DNA of 17,723 nucleotides from Bacteroidales bacterium. Lineage in GTDB: Bacteria > Bacteroidota > Bacteroidia > Bacteroidales > UBA7960. Shown piece after piece: positions 6,763-13,451 of the stretch. The stretch is from positions 1 through 17,723 of the forward strand of contig PWHO01000140.1 of the NCBI GenBank assembly GCA_003555385.1. Direction: 5' to 3'. Positions within the stretch are counted from its first letter, which is position 1. Each line of letters starts with the position of its first letter. The notes beneath the pieces were generated by a model. That model saw only the letters and a program-made list of their open reading frames with translations. It ran no database searches and was not told the DNA's origin. Made by a program: the position numbers and the translations under genes.

Positions 6763-9700
6763 TTACTTGAATGCTTTCTCGAGCAGTCCGTCCCCTTCGA
6801 GCTTAAGGCGCTTAAAATAAGATGGGACCTCTTTTCCCACCAGGGAGTCCACGTAGAGCTTGGCCAGGTATTGCCCCAGCATGAAACCCTGGCCGCGTAA
6901 ACCAAGGAAAAGCCCCTTTTCCACATCAATAATCATTTTCGGCTCAACGTAATACCCGGCCCACAGGGCCTGAAAACCCACGGCAGAGATCTCGGGTATC
7001 CAGTCCACAAACACTTCTGAAATAATTTCCGAGAAATCTCTTGAGTTGGTTTTCACATCTTTATCTGTTTCATAAGGCTCAACCTCAGGTGAAGCACATC
7101 CAATGATCTGTCCGGTATCTGCCAGCTGTTGCCCGTAAACTGCGGTAAAACCCTTATAGCGGCGCCGGTCGATCAGCATATTCATGGGGTTCCCGTCAAT
7201 ACCAAGCATGGGCAGCCGGCGGGTTATGAAAGCCTGATGCTTTACAGGATACAGACCGGTTTCAATACCCATTCCCCGGGCAAAATGGTCCCCCTTGTCT
7301 CCAAGGGCATTGATAAATAATGGAGTGTGGTATTCAACAAATTCCCCCTCATGGCTGCGTACCACGGCTTTGTAAGTGTCCCCGTCACGGAGCACATCGA
7401 TCAACTCGGAATTCTCCATGACCTTTCCCCCGCTGTTGATCCCCAGCTGACGCAATGTTTCGATCACTTTGCCCGGAGTGGCCTGCCAGCATTCGCTGGT
7501 CTTCAGGGCGGCCAGGTACTTATCGTTCGAATCATTGAAATAGGGGGAGATCTCCTTCCTGAAGTCGGAGGGCCTGATCATGCGGGCATCCTGCCAGCTC
7601 ATCGAATCTTCAAGGGCCTTATACATGGCCTCGTCATGGGCAAAAGTAATGTAGTTGATCTGCCTGAAATCAGTGTCTCCTTTTTCCTCCAGCTCTTTAA
7701 ACAGCTCCAGATTGTGCCTGGCAATGTCTGTCAGCTCGGGCAAACTGAACGCCGGACGGCCACCGGCAATGTTTCTCCATGAGGACCCAAATCCATAATT
7801 CAGCAGTACAGGCTTATATTTTTCCTCTGCAAGAAAGCGGAACAGGGCACTTCCGCCAATCCCGCCACCGGCGACCAGGGCCGGCACTTCAATTACCTTT
7901 CTCGGTTTACTTACAGCATTGGTTTTTACCTTGTCATGAACCGGCGAAGGATACATCTCACCGATGGTTACCTGGTTCGACATGGGTGCTCTCGGTGTAG
8001 ACCCGCCGACCAGCTCAATCCCCAGGGGTCTGAGGTTTTGCCTCAGGCGCAGCAGGCATCGCTTACCGCGACAGGGCCCCATGCCAAGGTGGGTGGTGTG
8101 CTTCACCTCATCCACAGAGATGAATTTGCGGTCACCGATTACTTTGAGCACATCGTCCAGGATCACATCATCGCAATGACACATATAAATATCCCCACCG
8201 AGTTTTTCCTTGTGTGGCCGAACATCCATCGGTTCCGGATATTCTCTCTTCACCACAAAACCTCTTACCCTGAGCTGCTCCTCCTGTGTCATTCCCTCGG
8301 CTTTCACCCGGGCAATATGGGTCAGGTTCTTTTTACGCAACACCTTTTGGATTATCCCTTCTCCCAGAATATTGGCGTTGTTGTCAACAAGATAAACTTC
8401 CTCTCCTTCTTCCTTATCAAACTCAATGGGAAGGAAAAATATCCCTTTCTTCAGGTTATACCCAAAAATGGCCAGGCCAGGGCACTGGTATACACAGTCC
8501 ATGCATCCCACGCACTTTTCAAAATCAATATGCGGCGCGGTACTGGTTGACGATTTTGTGATGGCGCCGTATTTACAGGCAAATGCACAGGGATTGCAGG
8601 CAAAGCCGTGCAGACAGTCGATGACCACAAAAGGTTTTTCCATCCTTGCCTCATCCGGCATAAACGGCTCATCGAGCACACGCACCGGATGCTGCTGGGA
8701 ATCAATGTATTCTTTGGACACAAGCAGGTAGTCATCATAAGTGAACCGCTGCTTCATGTTCTCCAGTATTTCATAAGCTACCTGCTTACCCCGCAATACA
8801 GCACTGGTTCCTTCACCGATCCGGATGGCATCACCTGCACCGTAACACTTACGCCCGAACATCTCCCTGCCTTTTTCCAGCAGTGTGTCATCGGGGATCA
8901 GCCCCGTACAAATATTGATGGCATCAATGCCCCGGATCACCTTTTCTGTTCCGGGTACCGGCTTAAAGTTCTCCGACTCTGCCACCACGGCACCCGCCAC
9001 CCCGTCTCCGTTTTTATTGGGAAGGGCCTCAAGTATCATGTGGGAAAGCATAACAGGGATACCAAGTCTGCGCACCCTGTTGGCCTGTACAGGAAAACCG
9101 CCTTCATGCGGCATGCCTTCAACGATCGCTTTTACGCGGGCCCCGGCCTGGGTGAGCTGATAACTGGTCAGGTATCCGATATTGCCTGCTCCCACCGTCA
9201 GAATATTTTTTCCCAGCAAGGTGAGTTCAGTGTTCATCATTTTCTGGATCACTGCGGCAGTGTACACTCCCGGAATGTCATCGTTGTGGAAAGTTGGCAG
9301 AAATGGCACAGCGCCGGTGGCAACCACGAAATGCTCACAGTCAATGTAAAAAATCTCCTGGGTTTTGAGATTTTTTACGGCCACACGATGTGGTTCAAAG
9401 ATGTCCCACACTGTACAGTCAAGCATGATGCCGTCATGACTGTCGCCTGCCAGGGTTTTGGATATCTCAAAACCGCGCATCCCACCGTATTTTTTCTCTT
9501 TCTCGAAAAAGAAGAACTGGTGGGTCTGCATATTGAACTGCCCGCCGATCTCTGCGTTATTGTCAACAACGATATTGCTGATGCCATGTTCGTTAAGCAA
9601 TTCCCTGGTGGCCAAACCGGCGGGGCCGGCACCAACGATCACCACACGGGTCTTGTACACATTAATCCCGTCGGCTTTAACAAAGACAGAAGGTTCAGCC

Positions 9701-9993
9701 ACATAATCCCGGGGAATTTCTGCCACCGTCTGCACATCATCCGCAAGCGCAATACAAATCCGCTTCACCTCGCCGTCGACAAGCATCTCGCAGGCGCCGC
9801 ATTTGCCGATGCCACACTCCAGGCTTCGGCTTCGGTTCTTCACACTGTGACTGTGGATCGGAAAGCCCGCCCTGTGTAATGCAGCTGCAATGGTAAATCC
9901 TTTTTCGCCTTCTACGGTTTTGCCCTGGTATTGAAAATAAACTTTTTCTTGATCTTGTACATTCAGTATGGGGTGCTTATGTATTTTATCCAT
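6763..9993 (-). CDS. Multidomain iron-sulfur flavoprotein oxidoreductase (fused amine/amino-acid dehydrogenase type)
   Basis: This 1076-residue protein joins five redox modules. In order: an N-terminal [2Fe-2S] domain with C60, C65, C68, C80; an FAD/NAD oxidoreductase with GAGPAG at 121-126 (FAD) and GAGNIG at 268-273 (NAD); a ferredoxin-like domain with two cysteine groups (C460, C466, C469, C473 and C494, C497, C500, C504) able to hold two [4Fe-4S] clusters; a BFD-like [2Fe-2S] domain with C605, C607, C641, C646; and a C-terminal DAO-type FAD domain with GGGIGG at 709-714, ending in GLRGQGFMLG. The same modules occur as separate subunits in HcnABC cyanide synthase, opine oxidases, dye-linked proline dehydrogenases and the sarcosine oxidase alpha family. 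It probably oxidises an amine or amino acid and passes electrons to NAD or ferredoxin. There is no signal peptide, so it should be cytoplasmic. The substrate cannot be read. The last strand of the C-terminal Rossmann start carries Asn732 where Glu is usual. Confidence 0.85.
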   Translation of the reverse strand: MDKIHKHPILNVQDQEKVYFQYQGKTVEGEKGFTIAAALHRAGFPIHSHSVKNRSRSLECGIGKCGACEMLVDGEVKRICIALADDVQTVAEIPRDYVAEPSVFVKADGINVYKTRVVIVGAGPAGLATRELLNEHGISNIVVDNNAEIGGQFNMQTHQFFFFEKEKKYGGMRGFEISKTLAGDSHDGIMLDCTVWDIFEPHRVAVKNLKTQEIFYIDCEHFVVATGAVPFLPTFHNDDIPGVYTAAVIQKMMNTELTLLGKNILTVGAGNIGYLTSYQLTQAGARVKAIVEGMPHEGGFPVQANRVRRLGIPVMLSHMILEALPNKNGDGVAGAVVAESENFKPVPGTEKVIRGIDAINICTGLIPDDTLLEKGREMFGRKCYGAGDAIRIGEGTSAVLRGKQVAYEILENMKQRFTYDDYLLVSKEYIDSQQHPVRVLDEPFMPDEARMEKPFVVIDCLHGFACNPCAFACKYGAITKSSTSTAPHIDFEKCVGCMDCVYQCPGLAIFGYNLKKGIFFLPIEFDKEEGEEVYLVDNNANILGEGIIQKVLRKKNLTHIARVKAEGMTQEEQLRVRGFVVKREYPEPMDVRPHKEKLGGDIYMCHCDDVILDDVLKVIGDRKFISVDEVKHTTHLGMGPCRGKRCLLRLRQNLRPLGIELVGGSTPRAPMSNQVTIGEMYPSPVHDKVKTNAVSKPRKVIEVPALVAGGGIGGSALFRFLAEEKYKPVLLNYGFGSSWRNIAGGRPAFSLPELTDIARHNLELFKELEEKGDTDFRQINYITFAHDEAMYKALEDSMSWQDARMIRPSDFRKEISPYFNDSNDKYLAALKTSECWQATPGKVIETLRQLGINSGGKVMENSELIDVLRDGDTYKAVVRSHEGEFVEYHTPLFINALGDKGDHFARGMGIETGLYPVKHQAFITRRLPMLGIDGNPMNMLIDRRRYKGFTAVYGQQLADTGQIIGCASPEVEPYETDKDVKTNSRDFSEIISEVFVDWIPEISAVGFQALWAGYYVEPKMIIDVEKGLFLGLRGQGFMLGQYLAKLYVDSLVGKEVPSYFKRLKLEGDGLLEKAFK

Positions 9994-10055
9994 ATAGCAA
10001 ACAAGTTAACAAACATATTTTGTTCCGCATTGCCGCCCTGCAGTGCCAGGCGCAT
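9963..10055 (-). CDS. Possible 30-codon upstream reading frame of the oxidoreductase
   Basis: In the predicted leader of the large oxidoreductase, an ATG at 10055 is preceded by an unusually strong ribosome binding site, GGAGGAGGA (10058-10066). The frame encodes 30 residues (MRLALQGGNAEQN, then a more hydrophobic half) and ends with TGA 31 bases inside the oxidoreductase gene, in a different frame. The main gene's own ATG has no clear ribosome binding site. This arrangement could couple or limit translation of the large protein. It may also be chance; I recognise no family for the peptide. Confidence 0.3.
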   Translation of the reverse strand: MRLALQGGNAEQNMFVNLFAIWIKYISTPY

Positions 10056-10125
10056 TATCCTCCTCCGATTTCCGGTGGCAAAGGTAACGGATTTTTTGTA
10101 TATTTCGGGCACGTACCCAGCCGTG

Positions 10126-10156
10126 CAAATATATTTAAATACGCAGGTATGGCCAA
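10126..10156 (-). promoter_or_regulatory. Predicted oxidoreductase promoter
   Basis: The minus strand carries TTG (10154-10156), a 20 bp spacer and TATATTTG (10126-10133), an exact match to the Bacteroidota TAnnTTTG box. Transcription would begin near 10119, giving a leader of about 126 bases that holds the possible upstream reading frame. The rest of the 261-base divergent gap shows no other clear element; a plus-strand promoter for the nitroreductase-family gene was not found with confidence. Confidence 0.5.
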
Positions 10157-10254
10157 CACCGGCAGGGCTTTTAACGCAACACCCCAGTTAAGAATCAAGC
10201 CACCGGAGATGCCTGCAAAGTGATGTGCAAAACGAAAAACCAAAACCAGTTCCC

Positions 10255-10995
10255 ATGAAGAAAATTTCAACCTTTGCCGTTATTTTCGCCCTGTTGATTA
10301 TTGCAGCCATTGCATTTACAGTGGGGTCAAGAAGTCTGACCCCTGAAGCAAAAAGTAATGAATCCCCAAACTTCAGTGAATCCATGAACATTGAACCCGG
10401 AGCAACCATTGATCTTCCCGAACCCGTTACTGATGGCCAAATGAGCCTTGAAGAAGCCCTGACATTGAGGCGCTCAATTCGCTCCTACACAGAAGAACCA
10501 ATGACGGCATCAGAAGTATCACAATTGCTTTGGTCCGCCCAGGGCATCACCAATGAACGGGGATACCGCACCGCTCCGTCGGCAGGTGCGACCTTTCCCC
10601 TTGAAATGTTCCTTGTGGTCAGCAATGTGGATGGGTTAGAAAAAGGCCTGTATCATTACCATCCTGATGGGAATCAACTTGAATTTATGCGTGAAGCTGA
10701 TCTTGCAGAGCCCATTTACCAGGCAAGCCTCAGCCAGTCAATGGTCCTTGACGGGGGAATTGTGCTGGTTTTTGCCGCAATCTTCGAAAGGACCACCGAA
10801 AGGTATGGAGAAAGAGGTATACGCTACGTGCACAATGAAATAGGTCACGCTTCCCAAAACGTCCACCTTCAGGCAGCAGCCCTGGATCTTGGAACAGTCG
10901 TGATCGGAGCGTATGACGACGATGAAGTGGAAGAGGTACTCCGGCTGGGAGATCAGTACAGGGTACTCTACCTGATGCCGGTAGGAAAGCAGTAA
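10255..10995 (+). CDS. Membrane-anchored SagB/ThcOx-type nitroreductase-family protein
   Basis: The protein of 246 residues has an N-terminal hydrophobic segment (about residues 4-24, after MKK) that acts as a signal peptide or anchor, a polar linker to about 60, and then an FMN-dependent nitroreductase fold. FMN-site hallmarks are RRSIRSY (72-78) and APSAGATFP (107-115), the pattern of the SagB/ThcOx subfamily. Subfamily members in azole-peptide clusters oxidise azolines to azoles, but many lone exported homologues have no known substrate. No YcaO, precursor peptide or protease gene is nearby, so a peptide-modification role is not supported. The start is the ATG directly before KKISTF; a GTG ten codons upstream is possible but would put basic and proline-rich residues before the signal. 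Confidence 0.8.
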   Translation: MKKISTFAVIFALLIIAAIAFTVGSRSLTPEAKSNESPNFSESMNIEPGATIDLPEPVTDGQMSLEEALTLRRSIRSYTEEPMTASEVSQLLWSAQGITNERGYRTAPSAGATFPLEMFLVVSNVDGLEKGLYHYHPDGNQLEFMREADLAEPIYQASLSQSMVLDGGIVLVFAAIFERTTERYGERGIRYVHNEIGHASQNVHLQAAALDLGTVVIGAYDDDEVEEVLRLGDQYRVLYLMPVGKQ

Positions 10996-11011
10996 CGCCT
11001 GGAAGCTTAAA

Positions 11012-12361
11012 TCAGAACCCGTAAGAAATTCCGGTCTGCAGTGAGAAACCGTATGGGTAAGCGTGACCTGTCATTACCCCTTCACGCACGATCGGGCTGA
11101 TAAAAATCTGGCCTGTCGGCTCCAGGTGAAAAGTCAGGTTCCCGGTAAGGGGGATATCCATGGCAAAGCCTCCGACGGCAGAGAAATTGAACTGCCTGAT
11201 TCCGGTTGTTTTTCCGATGGGGTTCTGCATCACATCATGGCCCAGGAATACATCATTATTCAGCAGGTAGCTTGCAGCCAGACCACCCTTAAGCCTCAGC
11301 CCCACATCCCCGTTGAATACGGCATAGCGGAAAACCACAGGAACTTCCACAAAGCGGAAAACCTGCGTGACACCCTCCTGTGATTCTGTGAGAGACTGCA
11401 CGTCGGTACCCTCCATGGCGTGCCGATTGGTCAGCACCCGGTAAGACTGTTTATCCGCGAAGTAGAGGTGCGGGTCAGCCAGGCGGATATTCCCCTGGGA
11501 GGTAATAATAGATTGCGGATGATTAACCTGCCCTGTATTGGAATTGTAAAGGGGCAGACGTGAGGGGTGCTGATAGGACGCGATATCTTTTACATACTGC
11601 CCCATATTCATGTAGCCGACGCCAGCCTGAAGGGTCCAGCGGGGAGACAACTCAATAAATGTGTTCAGCCCGACAGAATAAGTCATAATCCGCTCTTCCA
11701 GCGACTGGAAAGGGATGTCTCTGAAAGACATATCACTTACACCCCGCAAAATGCGGTAATTGTATTGAGGGGAAAAATGTGCCCCGAAGCTGAGGTTGTT
11801 ATTCCCCCTGATGCCATCCGTCTCAGCAGCAAGTATTAACTGGTCAGTGCTCCCGTTCATCGGTTCATTCCATGCTTCAAACGCATCCCCGGTCGGTACG
11901 ACTCCACGGTCGCGGAGAGGCAGAAATGATAAAGCAGTTCTTTGGAGATAGACATTGTCGCGGGAAATCATTCTGGCCGGATCGGAAAAAAATGCCCGTG
12001 CCGGTGAAGGCTGCCCGATCTGGGTGGCAGTAACGGGAGCAGCGTCATCTGTGATTGTCGGGGATTCAGCTGATTCCTCTCCGGGGCCGGGCGGCAGGTC
12101 ATACAAGGGAGCATCCTGCACAGACCAGTCAGTAAGCTCAGCATCCTGCCCTGCCCTGTTCAGAAAGAGAAAGTTCAATGAAAACAGACTGACAACCAGC
12201 ACAGCAACAGCGGCAGCCATGCGAAAGAACACCGGAACGGCACCCTTGCGCGAGGGCTTGCTGATGGCTTCAGAAATAGACAACCATGCCTCAACCGGCG
12301 GGTTCACTTCCAGCCCATCCAGTTTCTCGCGAAACTTCCTGTCTATATATTGCTGATCCAC
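11012..12361 (-). CDS. Single-helix anti-sigma-like protein with C-terminal outer-membrane beta-barrel
   Basis: This 449-residue protein follows the sigma factor gene by 18 bases. Residues 1-43 are a short charged head with the PPVEAWLSISEAI pattern common in proteins beside Bacteroidota ECF sigma factors. Residues about 44-68 form one hydrophobic helix (FFRMAAAVAVLVVSLFSLNF). Residues 70-180 are a Pro/Glu/Ser/Thr-rich linker. From about 185 the chain becomes alternating beta strands (LSFGAHFSPQYNYRI, WTLQAGVGYMNMG) and ends in GISYGF, with the terminal aromatic residue seen in outer-membrane barrels. I infer that the head binds the sigma factor and the barrel senses at the outer membrane. 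The start is GTG; a stop lies just upstream and no ATG is available before residue 48. The exact anti-sigma role is unproven. Confidence 0.75.
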   Translation of the reverse strand: MDQQYIDRKFREKLDGLEVNPPVEAWLSISEAISKPSRKGAVPVFFRMAAAVAVLVVSLFSLNFLFLNRAGQDAELTDWSVQDAPLYDLPPGPGEESAESPTITDDAAPVTATQIGQPSPARAFFSDPARMISRDNVYLQRTALSFLPLRDRGVVPTGDAFEAWNEPMNGSTDQLILAAETDGIRGNNNLSFGAHFSPQYNYRILRGVSDMSFRDIPFQSLEERIMTYSVGLNTFIELSPRWTLQAGVGYMNMGQYVKDIASYQHPSRLPLYNSNTGQVNHPQSIITSQGNIRLADPHLYFADKQSYRVLTNRHAMEGTDVQSLTESQEGVTQVFRFVEVPVVFRYAVFNGDVGLRLKGGLAASYLLNNDVFLGHDVMQNPIGKTTGIRQFNFSAVGGFAMDIPLTGNLTFHLEPTGQIFISPIVREGVMTGHAYPYGFSLQTGISYGF

Positions 12362-12379
12362 TATTAATTAATTTAACGC

Positions 12380-12928
12380 CTAAATTGCCTGAAGAATTAC
12401 TTCAAACTCTTTATTCAGTTTATGTTTTAAAATCCGCCGTGCCCTTGCTAAATTTGAGCGGGCCGTAGACTCGGAAATATCCAGGGCCTCTGCAATTTCT
12501 TTATGACTGTATCCTTCAAGGGCATAAAGGTTGAAAACCATCCTGTACTGAACGGGCAATTGCTGCACAACTGTCAGGATATCCCTTACATTCAAGGCCT
12601 CAACTCCCATATTTTCATTAACAAATTCGCCATTATCACCAACTTCGTCAACAGACAGATGATAAATCCGCTCCCTGTACTTTTCAATGGCGGTATTGAT
12701 AAAGATTCGTTTGATCCATCCCTCAAGGCTCCCTTTCCCGCTATATGAAGACAGGTGTTTAAACACCTTGATAAAGCCTTCCTGCAGTATATCCTGCGCC
12801 TCATCCGTACTGGCAGCATAACGAAGACAGATCCCGTACATCTTACGTGAATACATCGCGTAAAGATGATACTGGTCCACCTTCCGGGATTGCAAACATC
12901 CCTTTATTATTTCTTTCAATACATCCAC
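12380..12928 (-). CDS. ECF-type RNA polymerase sigma-70 family factor
   Basis: The protein has 182 residues with region 2 at about 20-88 (core-binding and minus-10 contacts, including DEAQDILQEGFIKVF and GWIKRIFINTA) and region 4 at about 120-170, with the helix-turn-helix in YSHKEIAEALDISESTARSNL. No region 1 or 3 is present, which defines the ECF class. It directs RNA polymerase to a special promoter set and is probably held by the membrane protein encoded downstream. The listed start is GTG with AGG overlapping it; a TTG three codons later (12919) has AGGTGG at better spacing and may be the true start. A near-perfect Bacteroidota promoter lies just upstream. Confidence 0.93.
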   Translation of the reverse strand: MDVLKEIIKGCLQSRKVDQYHLYAMYSRKMYGICLRYAASTDEAQDILQEGFIKVFKHLSSYSGKGSLEGWIKRIFINTAIEKYRERIYHLSVDEVGDNGEFVNENMGVEALNVRDILTVVQQLPVQYRMVFNLYALEGYSHKEIAEALDISESTARSNLARARRILKHKLNKEFEVILQAI

Positions 12929-12947
12929 CTAAAGCGTTTTAATAAAA

Positions 12948-12978
12948 CAAAGATAAGAAATATCCTGTCTTATCAAAA
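12948..12978 (-). promoter_or_regulatory. Predicted promoter of the ECF sigma operon
   Basis: On the minus strand TTTTG (12974-12978) is followed after 18 bp by TATCTTTG (12948-12955), an exact match to TAnnTTTG. Transcription would start near 12941, leaving a leader of about 12 bases before the sigma gene. The match to the housekeeping promoter suggests basal expression by the main sigma factor and gives no visible sign of autoregulation. Confidence 0.6.
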
Positions 12979-13029
12979 CCGGTACTCATCTCCCCGATCT
13001 TCTATATTTCGGGCTTTCCCCGGCTCTTG

Positions 13030-13086
13030 TAAAAAAAACAACCCGTTTGAGGACTGGTTAATGGTCGCTCAAACGGGAGTTTTTTT
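13030..13086. terminator. Strong bidirectional intrinsic terminator
   Basis: A perfect 10-bp stem, CCCGTTTGAG (13042-13051) with CTCAAACGGG (13068-13077), has an inner GAC/GTC pair that shortens the loop. It is flanked by seven Ts on the right (13080-13086) and eight As on the left (about 13031-13038), so it can end transcripts in both directions. The sigma gene to its left points away, so its likely job is ending leftward transcripts from the structured region or the TPR gene. Confidence 0.8.
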
Positions 13087-13120
13087 GCATGTATATATAG
13101 GGAAACAAGCCGAAGGAAAA

Positions 13121-13239
13121 CGTTTCAGGGAAGTGGCCGCCTGGTTAGTTGTTGTTGGTTAATGGTGATGATTGGGTTTCCTCGATTGATGGTGAAGCTT
13201 TCGAGGCTTGTAGCGACCACTTCCGTATCCCCTGAAACG
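13121..13239 (-). ncRNA. Candidate structured RNA in an intergenic gap
   Basis: The gap between the sigma gene and the TPR gene is 523 bases with no convincing protein gene. Inside it, CGTTTCAGGG (13121-13130) pairs perfectly with CCCTGAAACG (13230-13239). Inside that, AAGTGG (13131-13136) pairs with CCACTT (13217-13222), leaving a 7-base one-sided bulge; three more pairs follow (13138-13140 with 13213-13215). An inner hairpin joins CCTCGA (13180-13185) to TCGAGG (13201-13206). On the minus strand this structure is followed by the strong terminator at 13030-13086, as expected for a small RNA of about 200 bases or a structured 3' leader end. No exact promoter box was found, and I cannot assign a family. 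Confidence 0.3.
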
Positions 13240-13273
13240 ACAATACAAAACCTAAAAAAAGAACGATATATAA

Positions 13274-13308
13274 AAAAAGGAGAAAAACACCCGGTTAAAA
13301 CCCCCGGG
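13274..13308 (-). terminator. Weak terminator-like hairpin after the TPR gene
   Basis: On the minus strand a 5-bp GC stem, CCCGG/CCGGG (13304-13308 with 13290-13294), with a 9-base loop is followed by two T tracts (TTTTT and TTTTTTT, 13272-13287). It lies about 145 bases after the TPR stop and could end that operon, which would leave the structured region to its left as a separate unit. Confidence 0.35.
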
Positions 13309-13451
13309 AAGCGATAAATGGCATTGTATTCATTCAATAAAAAAAGAACGCAACGAGATCGCAATCAACCTTTCTTTCCGTGCGACTTCTACTAAGAAGA
13401 CGAAAAAAATGAAGTGAACGCTGCGTGTTATCAAAAAAAAATCAAAAAAAA

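Noticed and set aside
8608..9879. A 423-codon open frame on the plus strand opposite the large oxidoreductase.
   Set aside because: It is rich in His, Cys and Phe with no recognisable domain, and the minus strand is a clear multidomain enzyme over the same bases, so it is an antisense shadow.
10076..10106. A plus-strand promoter candidate (TGG, 20 bp, TATATTTC) for the nitroreductase-family gene.
   Set aside because: It has mismatches in both boxes and would leave a leader of about 140 bases; too weak to list as a feature.
13125..13364. A 79-codon minus-strand open frame in the intergenic gap.
   Set aside because: It has no recognisable family, no clear ribosome binding site, an odd mixed composition, and it overlaps the inverted repeat, which explains the sequence better as structure.
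13430..13451. Two adjacent A-tracts separated by TC, right after the TPR stop on the minus strand.
   Set aside because: They resemble a terminator T-tract but no hairpin precedes them, and short A/T runs are common in this gap.
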